From the NCBI RefSeq assembly GCF_023184515.1, contig NZ_JAAHBP010000011.1, positions 124,001 through 188,000 of the forward strand: a DNA stretch of 64,000 bases, read 5' to 3'. This DNA is from Streptomyces sp. D2-8. GTDB taxonomy: Bacteria > Actinomycetota > Actinomycetes > Streptomycetales > Streptomycetaceae. The translations under genes and the position numbers were made by a program. The stretch's first letter is position 1, and each line of letters opens with the position of its first letter. The notes under the pieces were generated by a model. That model had not been told where the DNA came from. It saw only the letters and a program-made list of their open reading frames with translations, and did not search any database. Shown here in pieces: positions 35,301 through 44,385 of the stretch.

Positions 35301-35501
35301 CAGCTGCCCGGCCGCCGCCTCGTCCAGAGCGCGCGTGTAGGCCTCGTACTCCTCGGACGCGCTCCGCGCCATCGCGTCGAGCGCCCCGCGCGCCCGAGCG
35401 AGCAGTACCTTCCCGTCGGTGCGCCCGCCGGAGCGGCGCACCTCCTCCTCAACGGCCCGCGCCAACAGCCGCTCGGCCTCCGCCCGATGACTGTCCCGCA
35501 T
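32304..35501 (-). CDS. Membrane-linked STAND NTPase with TPR array
   Basis: A 1065-residue signalling protein. Order: helical N-terminus (1-75); one or two hydrophobic segments (about 80-130, GTPLLVAGVAAVAAVVADMA ... VGVVGATATVV); an NB-ARC-type NTPase with P-loop LHGTPGSGRTTLAV at about 244-257 and Walker B TVVLDDASDAEQ; a GLPLALRIAG motif; a winged-helix-like region; then about 450 residues of TPR repeats (recurrent DARGEAW and GEAW units). It resembles the AfsR/SARP core without the SARP DNA-binding part. A likely energy-dependent scaffold or regulator at the membrane. The partner is unknown. Confidence 0.85.
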   Translation of the reverse strand: MRDSHRAEAERLLARAVEEEVRRSGGRTDGKVLLARARGALDAMARSASEEYEAYTRALDEAAAGQLTFGQRYAREGAGTPLLVAGVAAVAAVVADMALGTGTGTALGAGVTVGVVGATATVVKVVGSHLPAASRRAGAVSQPGGPEQLRLQWLTALEVRGIRPFLDQQRVLAASTGPKKTGPRLRGADKSAAARGRNVLEQSFRQLPEPAEPFAGRRHELAQIRQWVQSARASTETQPTVVVLHGTPGSGRTTLAVHATHDLKDYFRGACVVDLRAEGPGESPLSTRDALLHLLNRLGAPREQLLFRERSSPDQQVKRLSELYHQHLTGLPVTVVLDDASDAEQIRSLVPERSDSLVLVTARGPLELEGLPARVHQLAVAPLDAAGAEELLGAAAQDRSGPYDAESADRVRELCGGLPLALRIAGSCLGPRSPRALATDLDAYGPVEPVERALWLRYTDQSETVRRLLRRLALAGRASLGAAAAAALLATDEAEAKRHLRVLTRAGLIDHVRGDRYRLHDLVRSFAQARLLDEEEPAERTAAQERLIVNYAELADSVLRMVDGNMSTRTNRFSPYGFPSLDEALRWLDDESSFITAALRHAEGVDRAAVLNLLGALCDYCLLRGDLYRLGEISELAQAVDEGLLVRSVQWRTGIAARQLGELDKARTTLASVVDLYREAHHDAGAARALCSLGITLHHQGNLTEASAKLREALALQSSPELATDRAWTMHALAAVERDRARVAEALDLLTESLVLHRAGESVHGQAWAHFQLGQLGLRMGDVPRAEGELRAALELYGRTRDARGEAWALTQLARALLVAGDASPAVEELRGAAARHRDNEDARGEAWTLYYLGQALEETGSLDQAVRELERARTMFSRMRDVYGLACARHHSARVTRDQRAAQTGSLRNSGFARQLLVDARADFQRIGVAHGEAWTCLELAVVDAGNARTQQALALCDEAVELFASYGDRRGEDWARFLRCTLLPYAAPGGMEVGAAVAQEELAQLSRAGHGLRDRKLDDYLDAYRLLLERGVTLEAGWQAWRLGMVPNRHAREVMGVAVESKA

Positions 35502-35671
35502 GTCATGTCCCCCTCCGGCGGCAACTCCTGTGCCTACGAGTGTCCTTGGTGGGACGCGTCAGCGCGAGGGGGGCAACGATCAACGGACCCGGTCCGGTGA
35601 CCTGCGAGCTGCCCGCTCGCCCGAGGGGCGCGTTCCCCGGCCGGGTGGCCGCCGTGAGGCAGGATGGAAAC

Positions 35672-37705
35672 ATGCCGAACCGACTGGCTCATGAGACGTC
35701 CCCGTACCTGCTCCAGCACGCCGACAACCCGGTCGACTGGTGGCCCTGGTCGGAAGGGGCTTTCGAGGAGGCGCGCCGACGGGGTGTCCCGGTGCACCTG
35801 AGTGTCGGCTACTCGAGTTGCCACTGGTGCCACGTCCTCGCGAAGGAGAGCTTCCAGGACGAGGTGACCGCCGCCGTCATGAACGAGCACTTCGTCAACA
35901 TCAAGGTCGACCGCGAAGAGCGCCCCGACGTCGACGCCGTCTACATGGAGGCCGTGCAGGCGGCGACCGGGCAGGGCGGCTGGCCCATGACCGTCTTTCT
36001 CACGCCGGACGCCGAGCCGTTCTACTTCGGTACGTACTTCCCGCCCGCTCCCCGCCAGGGCATGCCGTCGTTCCGGCAGGTGCTCCAGGGTGTGCACCAG
36101 GCGTGGGACGAGCGGCGGGACGAGGTGACCGAGGTCGCCGGGAAGATCGTCCGGGATCTGGCCGGGCGGGAGATCTCCTACGGCGACGCGCAGACCCCCG
36201 GCGAGGAGGAGCTCGCGCAGGCGCTGCTCGGGCTCACCCGGGAGTACGACCCGCAGCGCGGCGGATTCGGCGGGGCGCCGAAGTTCCCGCCGTCCATGGT
36301 GCTGGAGTTCCTGCTGCGCCACCATGCGCGGACCGGCGCCGAGGGTGCCCTGCAGATGGCGCAGGACACCTGTGAGCGCATGGCCCGGGGCGGTATGTAC
36401 GACCAGCTCGGGGGCGGCTTCGCCCGCTACTCCGTCGACCGTGACTGGGTCGTGCCGCACTTCGAGAAGATGCTGTACGACAACGCCCTGCTGTGCCGGG
36501 TGTACGCCCACCTGTGGCGGTCCACAGGCTCGGAGCCGGCACGCCGGGTCGCTCTGGAGACCGCCGACTTCATGGTGCGTGAACTGCGCACGAACGAGGG
36601 CGGGTTCGCCTCCGCGCTGGACGCCGACAGCGACGACGGCATGGGCAGGCACGTCGAGGGCGCGTACTACGTGTGGACGCCGGAGCAGCTGCGGGAGGTT
36701 CTCGGTGAGCAGGACGCCGACCTCGCCGCGCAGCACTTCGGTGTGACCGAGGAGGGCACGTTCGAGGAGGGCGCGTCCGTCCTCCAACTGCCCGTGCGGG
36801 ACGGCCTGTCCGACGCGGGGAAGATCGCCTCGATCCGCGAGCGGCTGCTGGCGGCGCGGTCGGAGCGGCCAGCGCCCGGCCGGGACGACAAGGTCGTCGC
36901 CGCCTGGAACGGCCTGGCGATCGCCGCGCTCGCCGAGACCGGTGCCTACTTCGACCGGCCGGATCTGGTCGAGGCCGCCGTCGCCGCGGCCGACCTGCTC
37001 GTCCGGCTGCACCTGGACGAGCAGGCCCGGCTCACCCGCACCAGCAAGGACGGCCATGCCGGTGCCAACGCGGGTGTCCTGGAGGACTACGCGGATGTGG
37101 CGGAGGGTTTCCTCGCGCTCGCGTCCGTCACCGGGGAGGGGGTCTGGCTGGAGTTCGCCGGGTTCCTCCTCGATCACGTCCTGGTCCGCTTCACCGATCC
37201 CGAGTCGGGCTCGCTGTACGACACCGCGGCCGACGCCGAGCGGCTGATCCGCCGCCCGCAGGATCCGACCGACAACGCGGCCCCGTCAGGCTGGACGGCT
37301 GCCGCGAACGCCCTGCTGAGTTACGCCGCGCACACCGGCTCCGAGCCTCACCGCACCGCCGCCGAGAGGGCGTTGGGCGTCGTGAAGGCGCTGGGCCCGC
37401 GGGTGCCCCGGTTCATCGGCTGGGGGCTGGCCGCGGCGGAGGCCGTGCTGGACGGTCCGCGCGAGGTCGCGATCGTGGGTCCGACCCTGGACGAGGAAGG
37501 CACAAGGGCCTTGCACCGCACAGCACTTCTGGGCACCGCGCCCGGTGCGGTGGTCGCCGTGGGTGCCCCGGGCAGCGACGAGTTCCCGCTGCTCGCGGAC
37601 CGTCCGCTGGTCGATGGTGAACCGGCCGCGTACGTCTGCCGTAACTTCACTTGCGACGCCCCGACGACCGAACTCGCCCGCCTGCGTGCGGTCTTGAGTG
37701 GCTGA
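35672..37705 (+). CDS. DUF255/thioredoxin-fold domain protein (YyaL-like)
   Basis: A 677-residue soluble protein. It starts MPNRLAHETSPYLLQHADNP from ATG 35672 (GGATGGA upstream). The N-terminal thioredoxin-like domain has YSSCHWCHVLAKESF with the CxxC pair, then NIKVDREERPDVD. An alpha/alpha-toroid of about 450 residues follows (GGFARYSVDRDWVVPHFEKMLYDNALL). This is the widely conserved family close to N-acylglucosamine epimerase-like folds; its biochemical role is not settled. It stands alone between the STAND protein and the glycan operon. Confidence 0.93.
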   Translation: MPNRLAHETSPYLLQHADNPVDWWPWSEGAFEEARRRGVPVHLSVGYSSCHWCHVLAKESFQDEVTAAVMNEHFVNIKVDREERPDVDAVYMEAVQAATGQGGWPMTVFLTPDAEPFYFGTYFPPAPRQGMPSFRQVLQGVHQAWDERRDEVTEVAGKIVRDLAGREISYGDAQTPGEEELAQALLGLTREYDPQRGGFGGAPKFPPSMVLEFLLRHHARTGAEGALQMAQDTCERMARGGMYDQLGGGFARYSVDRDWVVPHFEKMLYDNALLCRVYAHLWRSTGSEPARRVALETADFMVRELRTNEGGFASALDADSDDGMGRHVEGAYYVWTPEQLREVLGEQDADLAAQHFGVTEEGTFEEGASVLQLPVRDGLSDAGKIASIRERLLAARSERPAPGRDDKVVAAWNGLAIAALAETGAYFDRPDLVEAAVAAADLLVRLHLDEQARLTRTSKDGHAGANAGVLEDYADVAEGFLALASVTGEGVWLEFAGFLLDHVLVRFTDPESGSLYDTAADAERLIRRPQDPTDNAAPSGWTAAANALLSYAAHTGSEPHRTAAERALGVVKALGPRVPRFIGWGLAAAEAVLDGPREVAIVGPTLDEEGTRALHRTALLGTAPGAVVAVGAPGSDEFPLLADRPLVDGEPAAYVCRNFTCDAPTTELARLRAVLSG

Positions 37706-37851
37706 AGTCACGTATCAACGGAAACATGGTCTTTATCTGAACAGCCCCCAGGCTTCACAGTTCCCCCCTAATCTCTGCACAGTGACGTGGCGGATGAGGC
37801 CGCACCGGCCCACCGTCACGACAGGGGGTTCTGGGATCTGGGGGGATCTGT

Positions 37852-39141
37852 TTGCTGACGTCTGTCTTCATCGCTGCCGTTTCACTGGCCTTGTTCTGGA
37901 TGGCGGCGTTCACTCTGTGGTGGCAGATGCACGCCTGGCGTACGCCGGAAGTGCTCGCCTCCACCCGGTTCAGCAGTCCGGACGGGGACGAGCACGTCTC
38001 CTTCTCGCTGCTGCTGCCCGCGCGGCACGAACAGGCGGTGCTGGACCACACGATCCAGCGGCTGCTGGAGTCGAGCCACACCGACTTCGAGATCATCGTG
38101 ATCGTCGGGCACGACGACCCGGAGACCACCGCGGTGGCCGAGCAGGCCGCCGCGCGTGACCCACGGGTCCGGGTCGTCGTCGACACGCACGAGAAGAAGA
38201 ACAAGCCGAAGGCCATGAACACGGCGCTGCCGCACTGCCGCGGCGACGTCGTCGGCGTGTTCGACGCGGAGGACCAGGTCCACCCCGAGCTCCTCGCGCA
38301 CGTCGACCACGCCTTCCGTACCACCGGCGCGGACGTCGTCCAGGGCGGGGTGCAGCTGATCAACTTCCACTCCAGCTGGTACAGCCTGCGCAACTGCCTG
38401 GAGTACTTCTTCTGGTTCCGCTCGCGGCTCCACCTGCACGCGCAGAAAGGTTTCATTCCGCTCGGCGGCAACACCGTCTTCGTCCGCACGGACGTCCTGC
38501 GGGAAGCCGACGGCTGGGATCCGAACTGCCTCGCCGAGGACTGCGACCTGGGCGTCCGGCTCTCCAGCGTCGGCAAGAAGGTCGTCGTCGCCTACGACTC
38601 CGACATGGTGACCCGCGAGGAGACCCCGGGCTCGCTGATGTCCCTGCTGAAGCAGCGCACCCGCTGGAACCAGGGGTTCCTCCAGGTGTACCGGAAGAAG
38701 GACTGGAAGCAACTGCCCACCCTCGGGCAGCGGCTGCTCGCCCGCTACACCCTGATGACGCCGTTCATGCAGGCCTTCACCGGCCTGATCATCCCGCTGA
38801 ACGTGGCGATCGCCCTGTTCCTGGACGTGCCCGTCGGCATCGCCTTCATCACCTTCCTGCCGGCTGTCACCGCGCTGGTCACCTTCGTCTTCGAGATCGT
38901 CGGACTGCACGACTTCGGCAAGCAGTACGGGCTGCGCGTCCGCCTCGGGCACTACCTGAAGCTGATCCTGGGCGGCCCCTTCTACCAGGTCCTGCTCGCC
39001 GGCGCGGCCGTGCGGGCCGTGTGGCGTGAGCAGCGCGGCCGCAACGACTGGGAGCTGACGTCCCATGTCGGCGCGCATCTCGACGAGGCGGCAGTGACCC
39101 GCCAGGACGTTCCCGTGACCCGAGAGGACGTTCCCGCGTGA
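37852..39141 (+). CDS. Membrane glycosyltransferase family 2, processive type
   Basis: A 429-residue enzyme: N-terminal helix, GT2 catalytic domain, then three to four C-terminal helices. Catalytic signs are LLLPARHEQAVLDHTI, the DxD-like DAEDQVHPE, the acid LAEDCDLGVRL and the processivity motif QRTRWNQG. TTG 37852 is preceded by GGGGGA. It is the first gene of a four-gene block in which each stop overlaps the next start (39138-39141, 40784-40787, 41974-41977). The polymer it makes is not clear; it may be a surface polysaccharide. Confidence 0.88.
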   Translation: MLTSVFIAAVSLALFWMAAFTLWWQMHAWRTPEVLASTRFSSPDGDEHVSFSLLLPARHEQAVLDHTIQRLLESSHTDFEIIVIVGHDDPETTAVAEQAAARDPRVRVVVDTHEKKNKPKAMNTALPHCRGDVVGVFDAEDQVHPELLAHVDHAFRTTGADVVQGGVQLINFHSSWYSLRNCLEYFFWFRSRLHLHAQKGFIPLGGNTVFVRTDVLREADGWDPNCLAEDCDLGVRLSSVGKKVVVAYDSDMVTREETPGSLMSLLKQRTRWNQGFLQVYRKKDWKQLPTLGQRLLARYTLMTPFMQAFTGLIIPLNVAIALFLDVPVGIAFITFLPAVTALVTFVFEIVGLHDFGKQYGLRVRLGHYLKLILGGPFYQVLLAGAAVRAVWREQRGRNDWELTSHVGAHLDEAAVTRQDVPVTREDVPA

Positions 39142-40787
39142 CCTCCACCCTTCCCGCGGTGACCGCAGCGAAGGTCCCCGCGCAGCGCCGGCCCGCGCCC
39201 CGCACCGGTGCGCACCGGCGACCGGAGCCGCCGAGCCGGCTGCGCTCCTCCCGCTCCGACCTGCTCCTGTGCGGTGTCCTGCTCGTGGCGATCCTCGTCG
39301 TGCAGGGCTGGAACATCGGCGACTACCCGGCCCTCAGCGACGACGAGGGCACCTACCTCGCCCAGGCCTGGTCGGTCCAGCAGGGCAACGGCCTCGCCCA
39401 CTACACCTACTGGTACGACCATCCGCCGCTCGGCTGGATCCAGATCGCCCTGCTGACCTGGATCCCCGCGCTGATCAGCCCCGAGTCGATGACGGTGGGC
39501 ACCATGCGCGCCGCGATGCTGGTGATCAGCGGCATCAGCGCGGTCCTGATCTTCGTGCTGGGCCGTCGCCTCGCGCTGCCCCGCTGGGCGGCCGCGCTCG
39601 GCATGGTGTTATTCGGGCTCTCGCCGCTGTCGGTCGTCCTCCAACGGGAGATCTTCCTCGACAACCTCGCGGTGATGTGGACGCTGCTGGCCTTCACGCT
39701 GGCCGCCTCCCCGAGCCGTCACCTCTGGCACCACTTCGGTGCGGGCATCGCGGCCGCCACGGCCGTGCTCACCAAGGAGACGATGCTCGTCGTCCTGCCC
39801 GCGCTGTTCCTCACCATGTGGCGCCACAGCCACAAGGACACCCGCAAGTTCGCCCTCACCGGAGCCGTCACGGCCTGCGCCCTGATCGGCTTCGCGTACC
39901 CGCTGTTCGCCCTGCTCAAGGGCGAGCTGCTGCCGGGCGCCGGGCACGTGTCCCTGTGGGACGGTGTCAAGTACCAGATGACCAGACCCGGTTCGGGCTT
40001 CATCCTCGACCAGGGCTCCGGCTCCTGGGGCGTGCTCCAGTCGTGGCTGTACTACGACCGGATCCTGCCCCTCGGGGGCCTCGCGGGCGCGCTGCTCCTC
40101 CTCGTCACCTGGCGCTGGTCGGTCACCGCCCGCGCCCTGGCCGGACCGGCCCTGGCCGTGGCGATCCTCGCCGCGCTGGCCCTGCGCCCGAACGGCTACC
40201 TGCCCGCGATGTACGTCATCCAGGCCCTGCCGTTCCTCGCGCTGGTCCTCGCCGGAGGCACCGCCTCCGTCGCCCACGCGGTGCTGAGCCGCTGGCGCTC
40301 CGAGGCGGAGCACCGGTACGTCAGCGCGGGCCGGTACACGCTCGCCGCCGTCCTCGCCCTGGCCGCCGGTGCCTACGTCGTCCCGCACTGGTACGACGGG
40401 GCCCGCACGGCCGTCACCACCGACGCCAACGCCCCCTACAAGGCCGCCTCCAAGTGGCTGGCCACGGAGGTCGAGGACCCGGAGCGCACCCGGGTGCTGG
40501 TGGACGACGCGCTCTGGCTCGACCTCGTGCACCAGGGCTACCGGCCGGGCCTCGGCGTCATCTGGTTCTACAAGGCCGACCTCGACCCGGCGGTGACGAA
40601 GACGATGCCGCGCGGCTGGAAGGACCTCGACTACGTCGTCGCCTCGCCGACCGTGCGGCGGGACGCGGCCGACCTGCCCAACGTCAAGGCCGCCATGGAG
40701 CACTCGGACCCGGTCGCCACCTTCGGTACGGGCGAGGACCGCATCGAGATCCGCCAGATCCAGACGTCCGCCGGAGGCGCGCGATGA
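39138..40787 (+). CDS. Glycosyltransferase family 39-like polytopic enzyme
   Basis: A 549-residue membrane protein with ten or more helices. The N-terminal external loop carries the ALSDDEGTYLAQAW acidic pair typical of GT-C enzymes (ArnT/PMT-like) that use polyprenyl-phosphate sugars. A conserved HPPLGWIQIALL loop follows, and a C-terminal exterior domain follows the last helix. GTG 39138 overlaps the preceding stop by 4 bp. It is the second gene of the glycan block and probably transfers sugar outside the membrane. Confidence 0.88.
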   Translation: MTSTLPAVTAAKVPAQRRPAPRTGAHRRPEPPSRLRSSRSDLLLCGVLLVAILVVQGWNIGDYPALSDDEGTYLAQAWSVQQGNGLAHYTYWYDHPPLGWIQIALLTWIPALISPESMTVGTMRAAMLVISGISAVLIFVLGRRLALPRWAAALGMVLFGLSPLSVVLQREIFLDNLAVMWTLLAFTLAASPSRHLWHHFGAGIAAATAVLTKETMLVVLPALFLTMWRHSHKDTRKFALTGAVTACALIGFAYPLFALLKGELLPGAGHVSLWDGVKYQMTRPGSGFILDQGSGSWGVLQSWLYYDRILPLGGLAGALLLLVTWRWSVTARALAGPALAVAILAALALRPNGYLPAMYVIQALPFLALVLAGGTASVAHAVLSRWRSEAEHRYVSAGRYTLAAVLALAAGAYVVPHWYDGARTAVTTDANAPYKAASKWLATEVEDPERTRVLVDDALWLDLVHQGYRPGLGVIWFYKADLDPAVTKTMPRGWKDLDYVVASPTVRRDAADLPNVKAAMEHSDPVATFGTGEDRIEIRQIQTSAGGAR

Positions 40788-41977
40788 GCCAGGAGTCCAC
40801 CGTCCCCGCCGAGGTCGTCGAGACCGCTGAGATCCCCGAGCCGGGCGCCGTCACCATCGTCGTACCGACGTTCAACGAGTCGGCGAACGTACGGCAGTTG
40901 CTGCACCAGATCACCGAGGCCGTCCCGGCGCGGCTGCCCTGCGAGGTCGTCTTCGTGGACGACTCCACCGACGACACGCCCCAGGTCATCGAGAAGGCGG
41001 CGCAGGACTGCCCGTTCCCGGTGACCGTGCTGCACCGCGAGGAGCCGGTGGGCGGGCTCGGCGGCGCGGTCGTCGAGGGCCTGAAGGCGGCCACCTCGGA
41101 CTGGATCGTCGTCATGGACGGCGACTGCCAGCACCCGCCGTCCCTCGTACCCGACCTGGTCGCCACCGGCGAGCGGGCGAACGCCGGGCTCGTCGTGGCC
41201 TCCCGGTACATCAAGGGCGGCAGCCGGGCCGGACTCGCGGGCAGCTACCGCGTGGCCGTCTCGCGCGGGGCGACCTGGCTGACCAAGGCGCTGTTCCCGC
41301 GTCGGCTGCACGGCATCAGCGACCCGATGAGCGGCTTCTTCGCGATCCGCCGCAGCGCGGTCACGGCCGAGGTCCTCCAGCCGCTCGGCTACAAGATCCT
41401 GCTCGAACTCGCCGTCCGCAGCCGCCCGCGCCGCGTCACCGAGGTGCCGTTCGTCTTCCAGGACCGGTTCGCGGGGGAGTCCAAGTCGACCGCGCAGGAA
41501 GGCTTCCGCTTCCTGCGCCATCTGGCCGGGCTGCGCACCGCCTCTCCGGCCGCGCGCATGGTCGGGTTCGGGCTGATCGGGCTCACCGGCTTCCTGCCGA
41601 ACCTGCTCGGCCTGTGGGGTCTGACCGCCGCCGGCATGCACTACGTACCGGCGGAGATCCTCGCCAACCAGCTCGGTGTCGCCTGGAACTTCGTGCTCAT
41701 CGAGCACCTGCTGTTCCGCGAGCGGCGCCGGCACCGGCGCTGGTGGGACCGGGCCGGGCGGTTCGCGCTGCTCGCCAACGCCGATCTGGTGCTGCGCATC
41801 CCGCTGATCGCCCTGTTCGTGCACCAGCTCGACCTGGGCGTGCTGTCGGCCACCGCGCTCGCGCTGGTGACGACGTTCGTCCTGCGCTTCGCCGGGACCG
41901 AAGCGCTGGTCTACCTGCCGCGCCGGGGTCGTGAGAAGCCCGTGCGCGACAGCCGCACCGCAAGGAGAGCCGTGTGA
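40784..41977 (+). CDS. Polyprenol-phosphate sugar synthase fused to GtrA domain
   Basis: A 397-residue fusion. Residues about 20-260 are a DPM1-like GT2 (IVVPTFNESANVRQLL, FVDDSTDDTPQVI, VVMDGDCQHPPSLVPDL, SDPMSGFFAIRR). Residues about 265-385 are a four-helix GtrA domain (RMVGFGLIGLTGFLPNL ... NQLGVAWNFVLIEHLLF). It would make undecaprenyl-phosphate-sugar and help flip it, supplying the GT39-like enzyme encoded just before it. ATG 40784 overlaps the prior stop as ATGA. Confidence 0.9.
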   Translation: MSQESTVPAEVVETAEIPEPGAVTIVVPTFNESANVRQLLHQITEAVPARLPCEVVFVDDSTDDTPQVIEKAAQDCPFPVTVLHREEPVGGLGGAVVEGLKAATSDWIVVMDGDCQHPPSLVPDLVATGERANAGLVVASRYIKGGSRAGLAGSYRVAVSRGATWLTKALFPRRLHGISDPMSGFFAIRRSAVTAEVLQPLGYKILLELAVRSRPRRVTEVPFVFQDRFAGESKSTAQEGFRFLRHLAGLRTASPAARMVGFGLIGLTGFLPNLLGLWGLTAAGMHYVPAEILANQLGVAWNFVLIEHLLFRERRRHRRWWDRAGRFALLANADLVLRIPLIALFVHQLDLGVLSATALALVTTFVLRFAGTEALVYLPRRGREKPVRDSRTARRAV

Positions 41978-44385
41978 ACAAGTACCGGAGAAGAACCGCA
42001 CTCGTCGGCGTGGGCGCGCTCACGGCCGGCCTCCTGCTGACCGCACCCCAGCCCGCCGTCGCCGCCAACCTCATCAAGAACCCGGGTTTCGAGACCGCCG
42101 GCGCCGACGACATGCCGTACTGCTGGGAGAAGTCCGGCTGGGGTGACAACGACTTCACCTTCACCACCACGGCCGACGCGCACACCGGCGCCAAGGCCAT
42201 GAAGGTCGAGCTGACCCGCCGCGTCGAGGGCGACCGCAAGGCGCTGATCACCGAGTCCGCCGCGTGCGCCCCGGTGGTGACGCCGGGCAAGCAGTACGAC
42301 CTCGGCCTCTGGTACAAGACGACGACCCCGGACGCGGCGATCACCCTGTTCCGGCACGACACGACGGCCGGCTGGCAGTACTGGACCGACCTGAAGACGC
42401 TGGACATGGCCGGCGACTGGACCGAGGCCACGGTCCGCACGCCCGAGGTCCCGGCCGGCACCGACCGCATCTCCTGGGGCGTCTCCGTCTACGGCACCGG
42501 CTCCGCCACCACCGACGACTACACGATGGACCAGGTCCCCGACCCGGTCCTGCCCCCGGAGTGCACGGGCACCGCCGAACAGTGCGCGAACGGCAAGTGG
42601 GACGTGCTGCCCACGCAGAACCCGGTGCGCTCCATGCACTCCGTCGTGCTCCACAACGGCAAGGTGCTGCTGATCGCGGGCTCCGGCAACGACGAGTCGA
42701 TGTTCGAGGCCGGCACCTTCACCTCGGCGGTGTACGACCCGGCGGACGGCTCCTACAAGGTCATCCCGACGCCGAAGGACATGTTCTGCGCGGGGCACGT
42801 GCAGCTCCAGGACGGGCGCGTGCTCGTGATGAGCGGCAACAAGGGCTACCCGACGGCGGACGGCCGTGTCGGCTACCAGGGCTACAAGGACTCGTACGTC
42901 TTCGACCCGGAGACCGAGACCTACACGAAGACCAACGACATGAACGACGGCCACTGGTACCCGTCGGCGACGATCCTCGGCAACGGTGACGTCATCTCCT
43001 TCGGCGGGCTGCGCGAGGACTCCACCGGCTCGGTCGCCGCCGAGCTGTTCTCCGAGGCCGAGCAGCAGTGGCAGCCGCTGTGGAAGGTCAACCAGACCTG
43101 GTCGTACTGGGGCCTGTACCCGTCGATGATCCTCATGCAGGACGGCCGCCTCTTCTACTCGGGCAGCCACGTCTTCGGCAACAACATCCCCGGCACCGGC
43201 TCGGCGATCTACGACTACGACGCCAACACCATCACCCAGGTCCCGGGCCTGCGGGACAAGGACGAGCGCGACCAGTCCGCCAGCGTGCTGCTGCCCCCGG
43301 CGCAGGACCAGAGGGTCCTCACCCTCGGCGGCGGCAACATCGACTCCAACCCGGAGGCGAACCGCCTGACCGACATCATCGACCTCAAGCAGCCGAGCCC
43401 CTCGTACGTGGCCGGACCGCCGATCCCGCAGGGCACGGTCGACCTCGGCAACGGCCCGGTCCCGCAGACCGGCGACCAGGGCAAGATGTACGTCTCCGCG
43501 GTGCTCCTGCCCGACGGCAAGGTGCTGGAGACGGGCGGCGCGCTGCACAACCGTGCCAACCCGGTCTACGAGACGTCGATCTTCGACCCCGAGTCGGAGA
43601 CCTTCGACCCGGTGGCCGTCGACCCCGAGGCGCGCGGCTACCACTCGTCGGCGTTCCTGCTGCCCGACGGCCGGGTGATGACGACCGGCGACAACCCGGG
43701 CAACGGCTCCTGGAACCACGACGTGTCGGTGTACAGCCCGCCCTACCTGTTCAAGGGCCCGCGTCCGGCGATCACCTCGGTGATCGACACCGAGTGGAAC
43801 TACGGCGACACCCAGCGGATCACCGTGGACCGGCCGATCGCCAAGGCCGAGCTGATCCGCCCGGCCGCCGTCACGCACTCCTCCGACCCGAACCAGCGGT
43901 TCGTCGACCTGCCGCTGTCGGTCGACGGAAACAACGTCGACCTGAACGTGACGAGCAACCCCAACCTGGCCCCGCCCGGCTGGTACATGCTCTTCGCGGT
44001 GGACGCGAACGGGGTGCCGTCGGTGGCGAAGTGGGTGCACCTCCAGGGCCCGCAGGCGCTCAAGGCGACGGACGCCTCGGCCCATGTCCACGACTTCGCG
44101 GACGCCCCGAAGGGCAAGGTCGCGGGGCCCGGCAAGAAGCGCACCTCGCAGAAGGTCAGCCCCACGGTCTCCGGCTGCGACCGCCACTACGGCTCGATCA
44201 ACGTCTGCGTGCCGACGGACTTCCCGGCGGAGGTGAAGAGGACGACGGCAGCACGCTGCGCGTGGCTGAAGGCGAACGACTACGGCCGCCTGAAGGTCAA
44301 CGGCAAGGACGACCCGCTGGGCCTGGACCGCAACCGGGACGGAATCGCCTGTGGGAAGGGTGATGTGAAGAAGGGTCAGCGCTGA
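41974..44385 (+). CDS. Secreted galactose oxidase-like radical copper oxidase
   Basis: An 803-residue secreted enzyme: signal peptide (ending PAVAA), N-terminal carbohydrate-binding-like domain (NLIKNPGFE, about 33-185), kelch beta-propeller, DUF1929 C-terminal domain, and a small excalibur-type calcium motif (DRNRDGIACG). All galactose-oxidase ligands are placed: Cys272 (FCAGHVQL) to cross-link Tyr329 (HWYPSA), axial Tyr556 and His557 (GYHSSA) and His582 (WNHDV). The GTG start overlaps the preceding glycosyltransferase stop. By analogy to GlxA with CslA in Streptomyces, it probably oxidises the glycan made by the genes upstream. Confidence 0.9.
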   Translation: MNKYRRRTALVGVGALTAGLLLTAPQPAVAANLIKNPGFETAGADDMPYCWEKSGWGDNDFTFTTTADAHTGAKAMKVELTRRVEGDRKALITESAACAPVVTPGKQYDLGLWYKTTTPDAAITLFRHDTTAGWQYWTDLKTLDMAGDWTEATVRTPEVPAGTDRISWGVSVYGTGSATTDDYTMDQVPDPVLPPECTGTAEQCANGKWDVLPTQNPVRSMHSVVLHNGKVLLIAGSGNDESMFEAGTFTSAVYDPADGSYKVIPTPKDMFCAGHVQLQDGRVLVMSGNKGYPTADGRVGYQGYKDSYVFDPETETYTKTNDMNDGHWYPSATILGNGDVISFGGLREDSTGSVAAELFSEAEQQWQPLWKVNQTWSYWGLYPSMILMQDGRLFYSGSHVFGNNIPGTGSAIYDYDANTITQVPGLRDKDERDQSASVLLPPAQDQRVLTLGGGNIDSNPEANRLTDIIDLKQPSPSYVAGPPIPQGTVDLGNGPVPQTGDQGKMYVSAVLLPDGKVLETGGALHNRANPVYETSIFDPESETFDPVAVDPEARGYHSSAFLLPDGRVMTTGDNPGNGSWNHDVSVYSPPYLFKGPRPAITSVIDTEWNYGDTQRITVDRPIAKAELIRPAAVTHSSDPNQRFVDLPLSVDGNNVDLNVTSNPNLAPPGWYMLFAVDANGVPSVAKWVHLQGPQALKATDASAHVHDFADAPKGKVAGPGKKRTSQKVSPTVSGCDRHYGSINVCVPTDFPAEVKRTTAARCAWLKANDYGRLKVNGKDDPLGLDRNRDGIACGKGDVKKGQR

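Noticed and set aside
32826..35600. 924-codon plus-strand open frame opposite the STAND/TPR gene
   Set aside because: Composition is Arg/Gln/Pro/His-rich with no motif; the minus strand has all NTPase and TPR motifs.
39269..40783. N-terminal extension of the DPM1-like gene over the GT39-like gene
   Set aside because: The upstream part is out of frame with the GT39 protein and is Arg/Pro-rich; ATG 40784 with ATGA overlap is the natural start.
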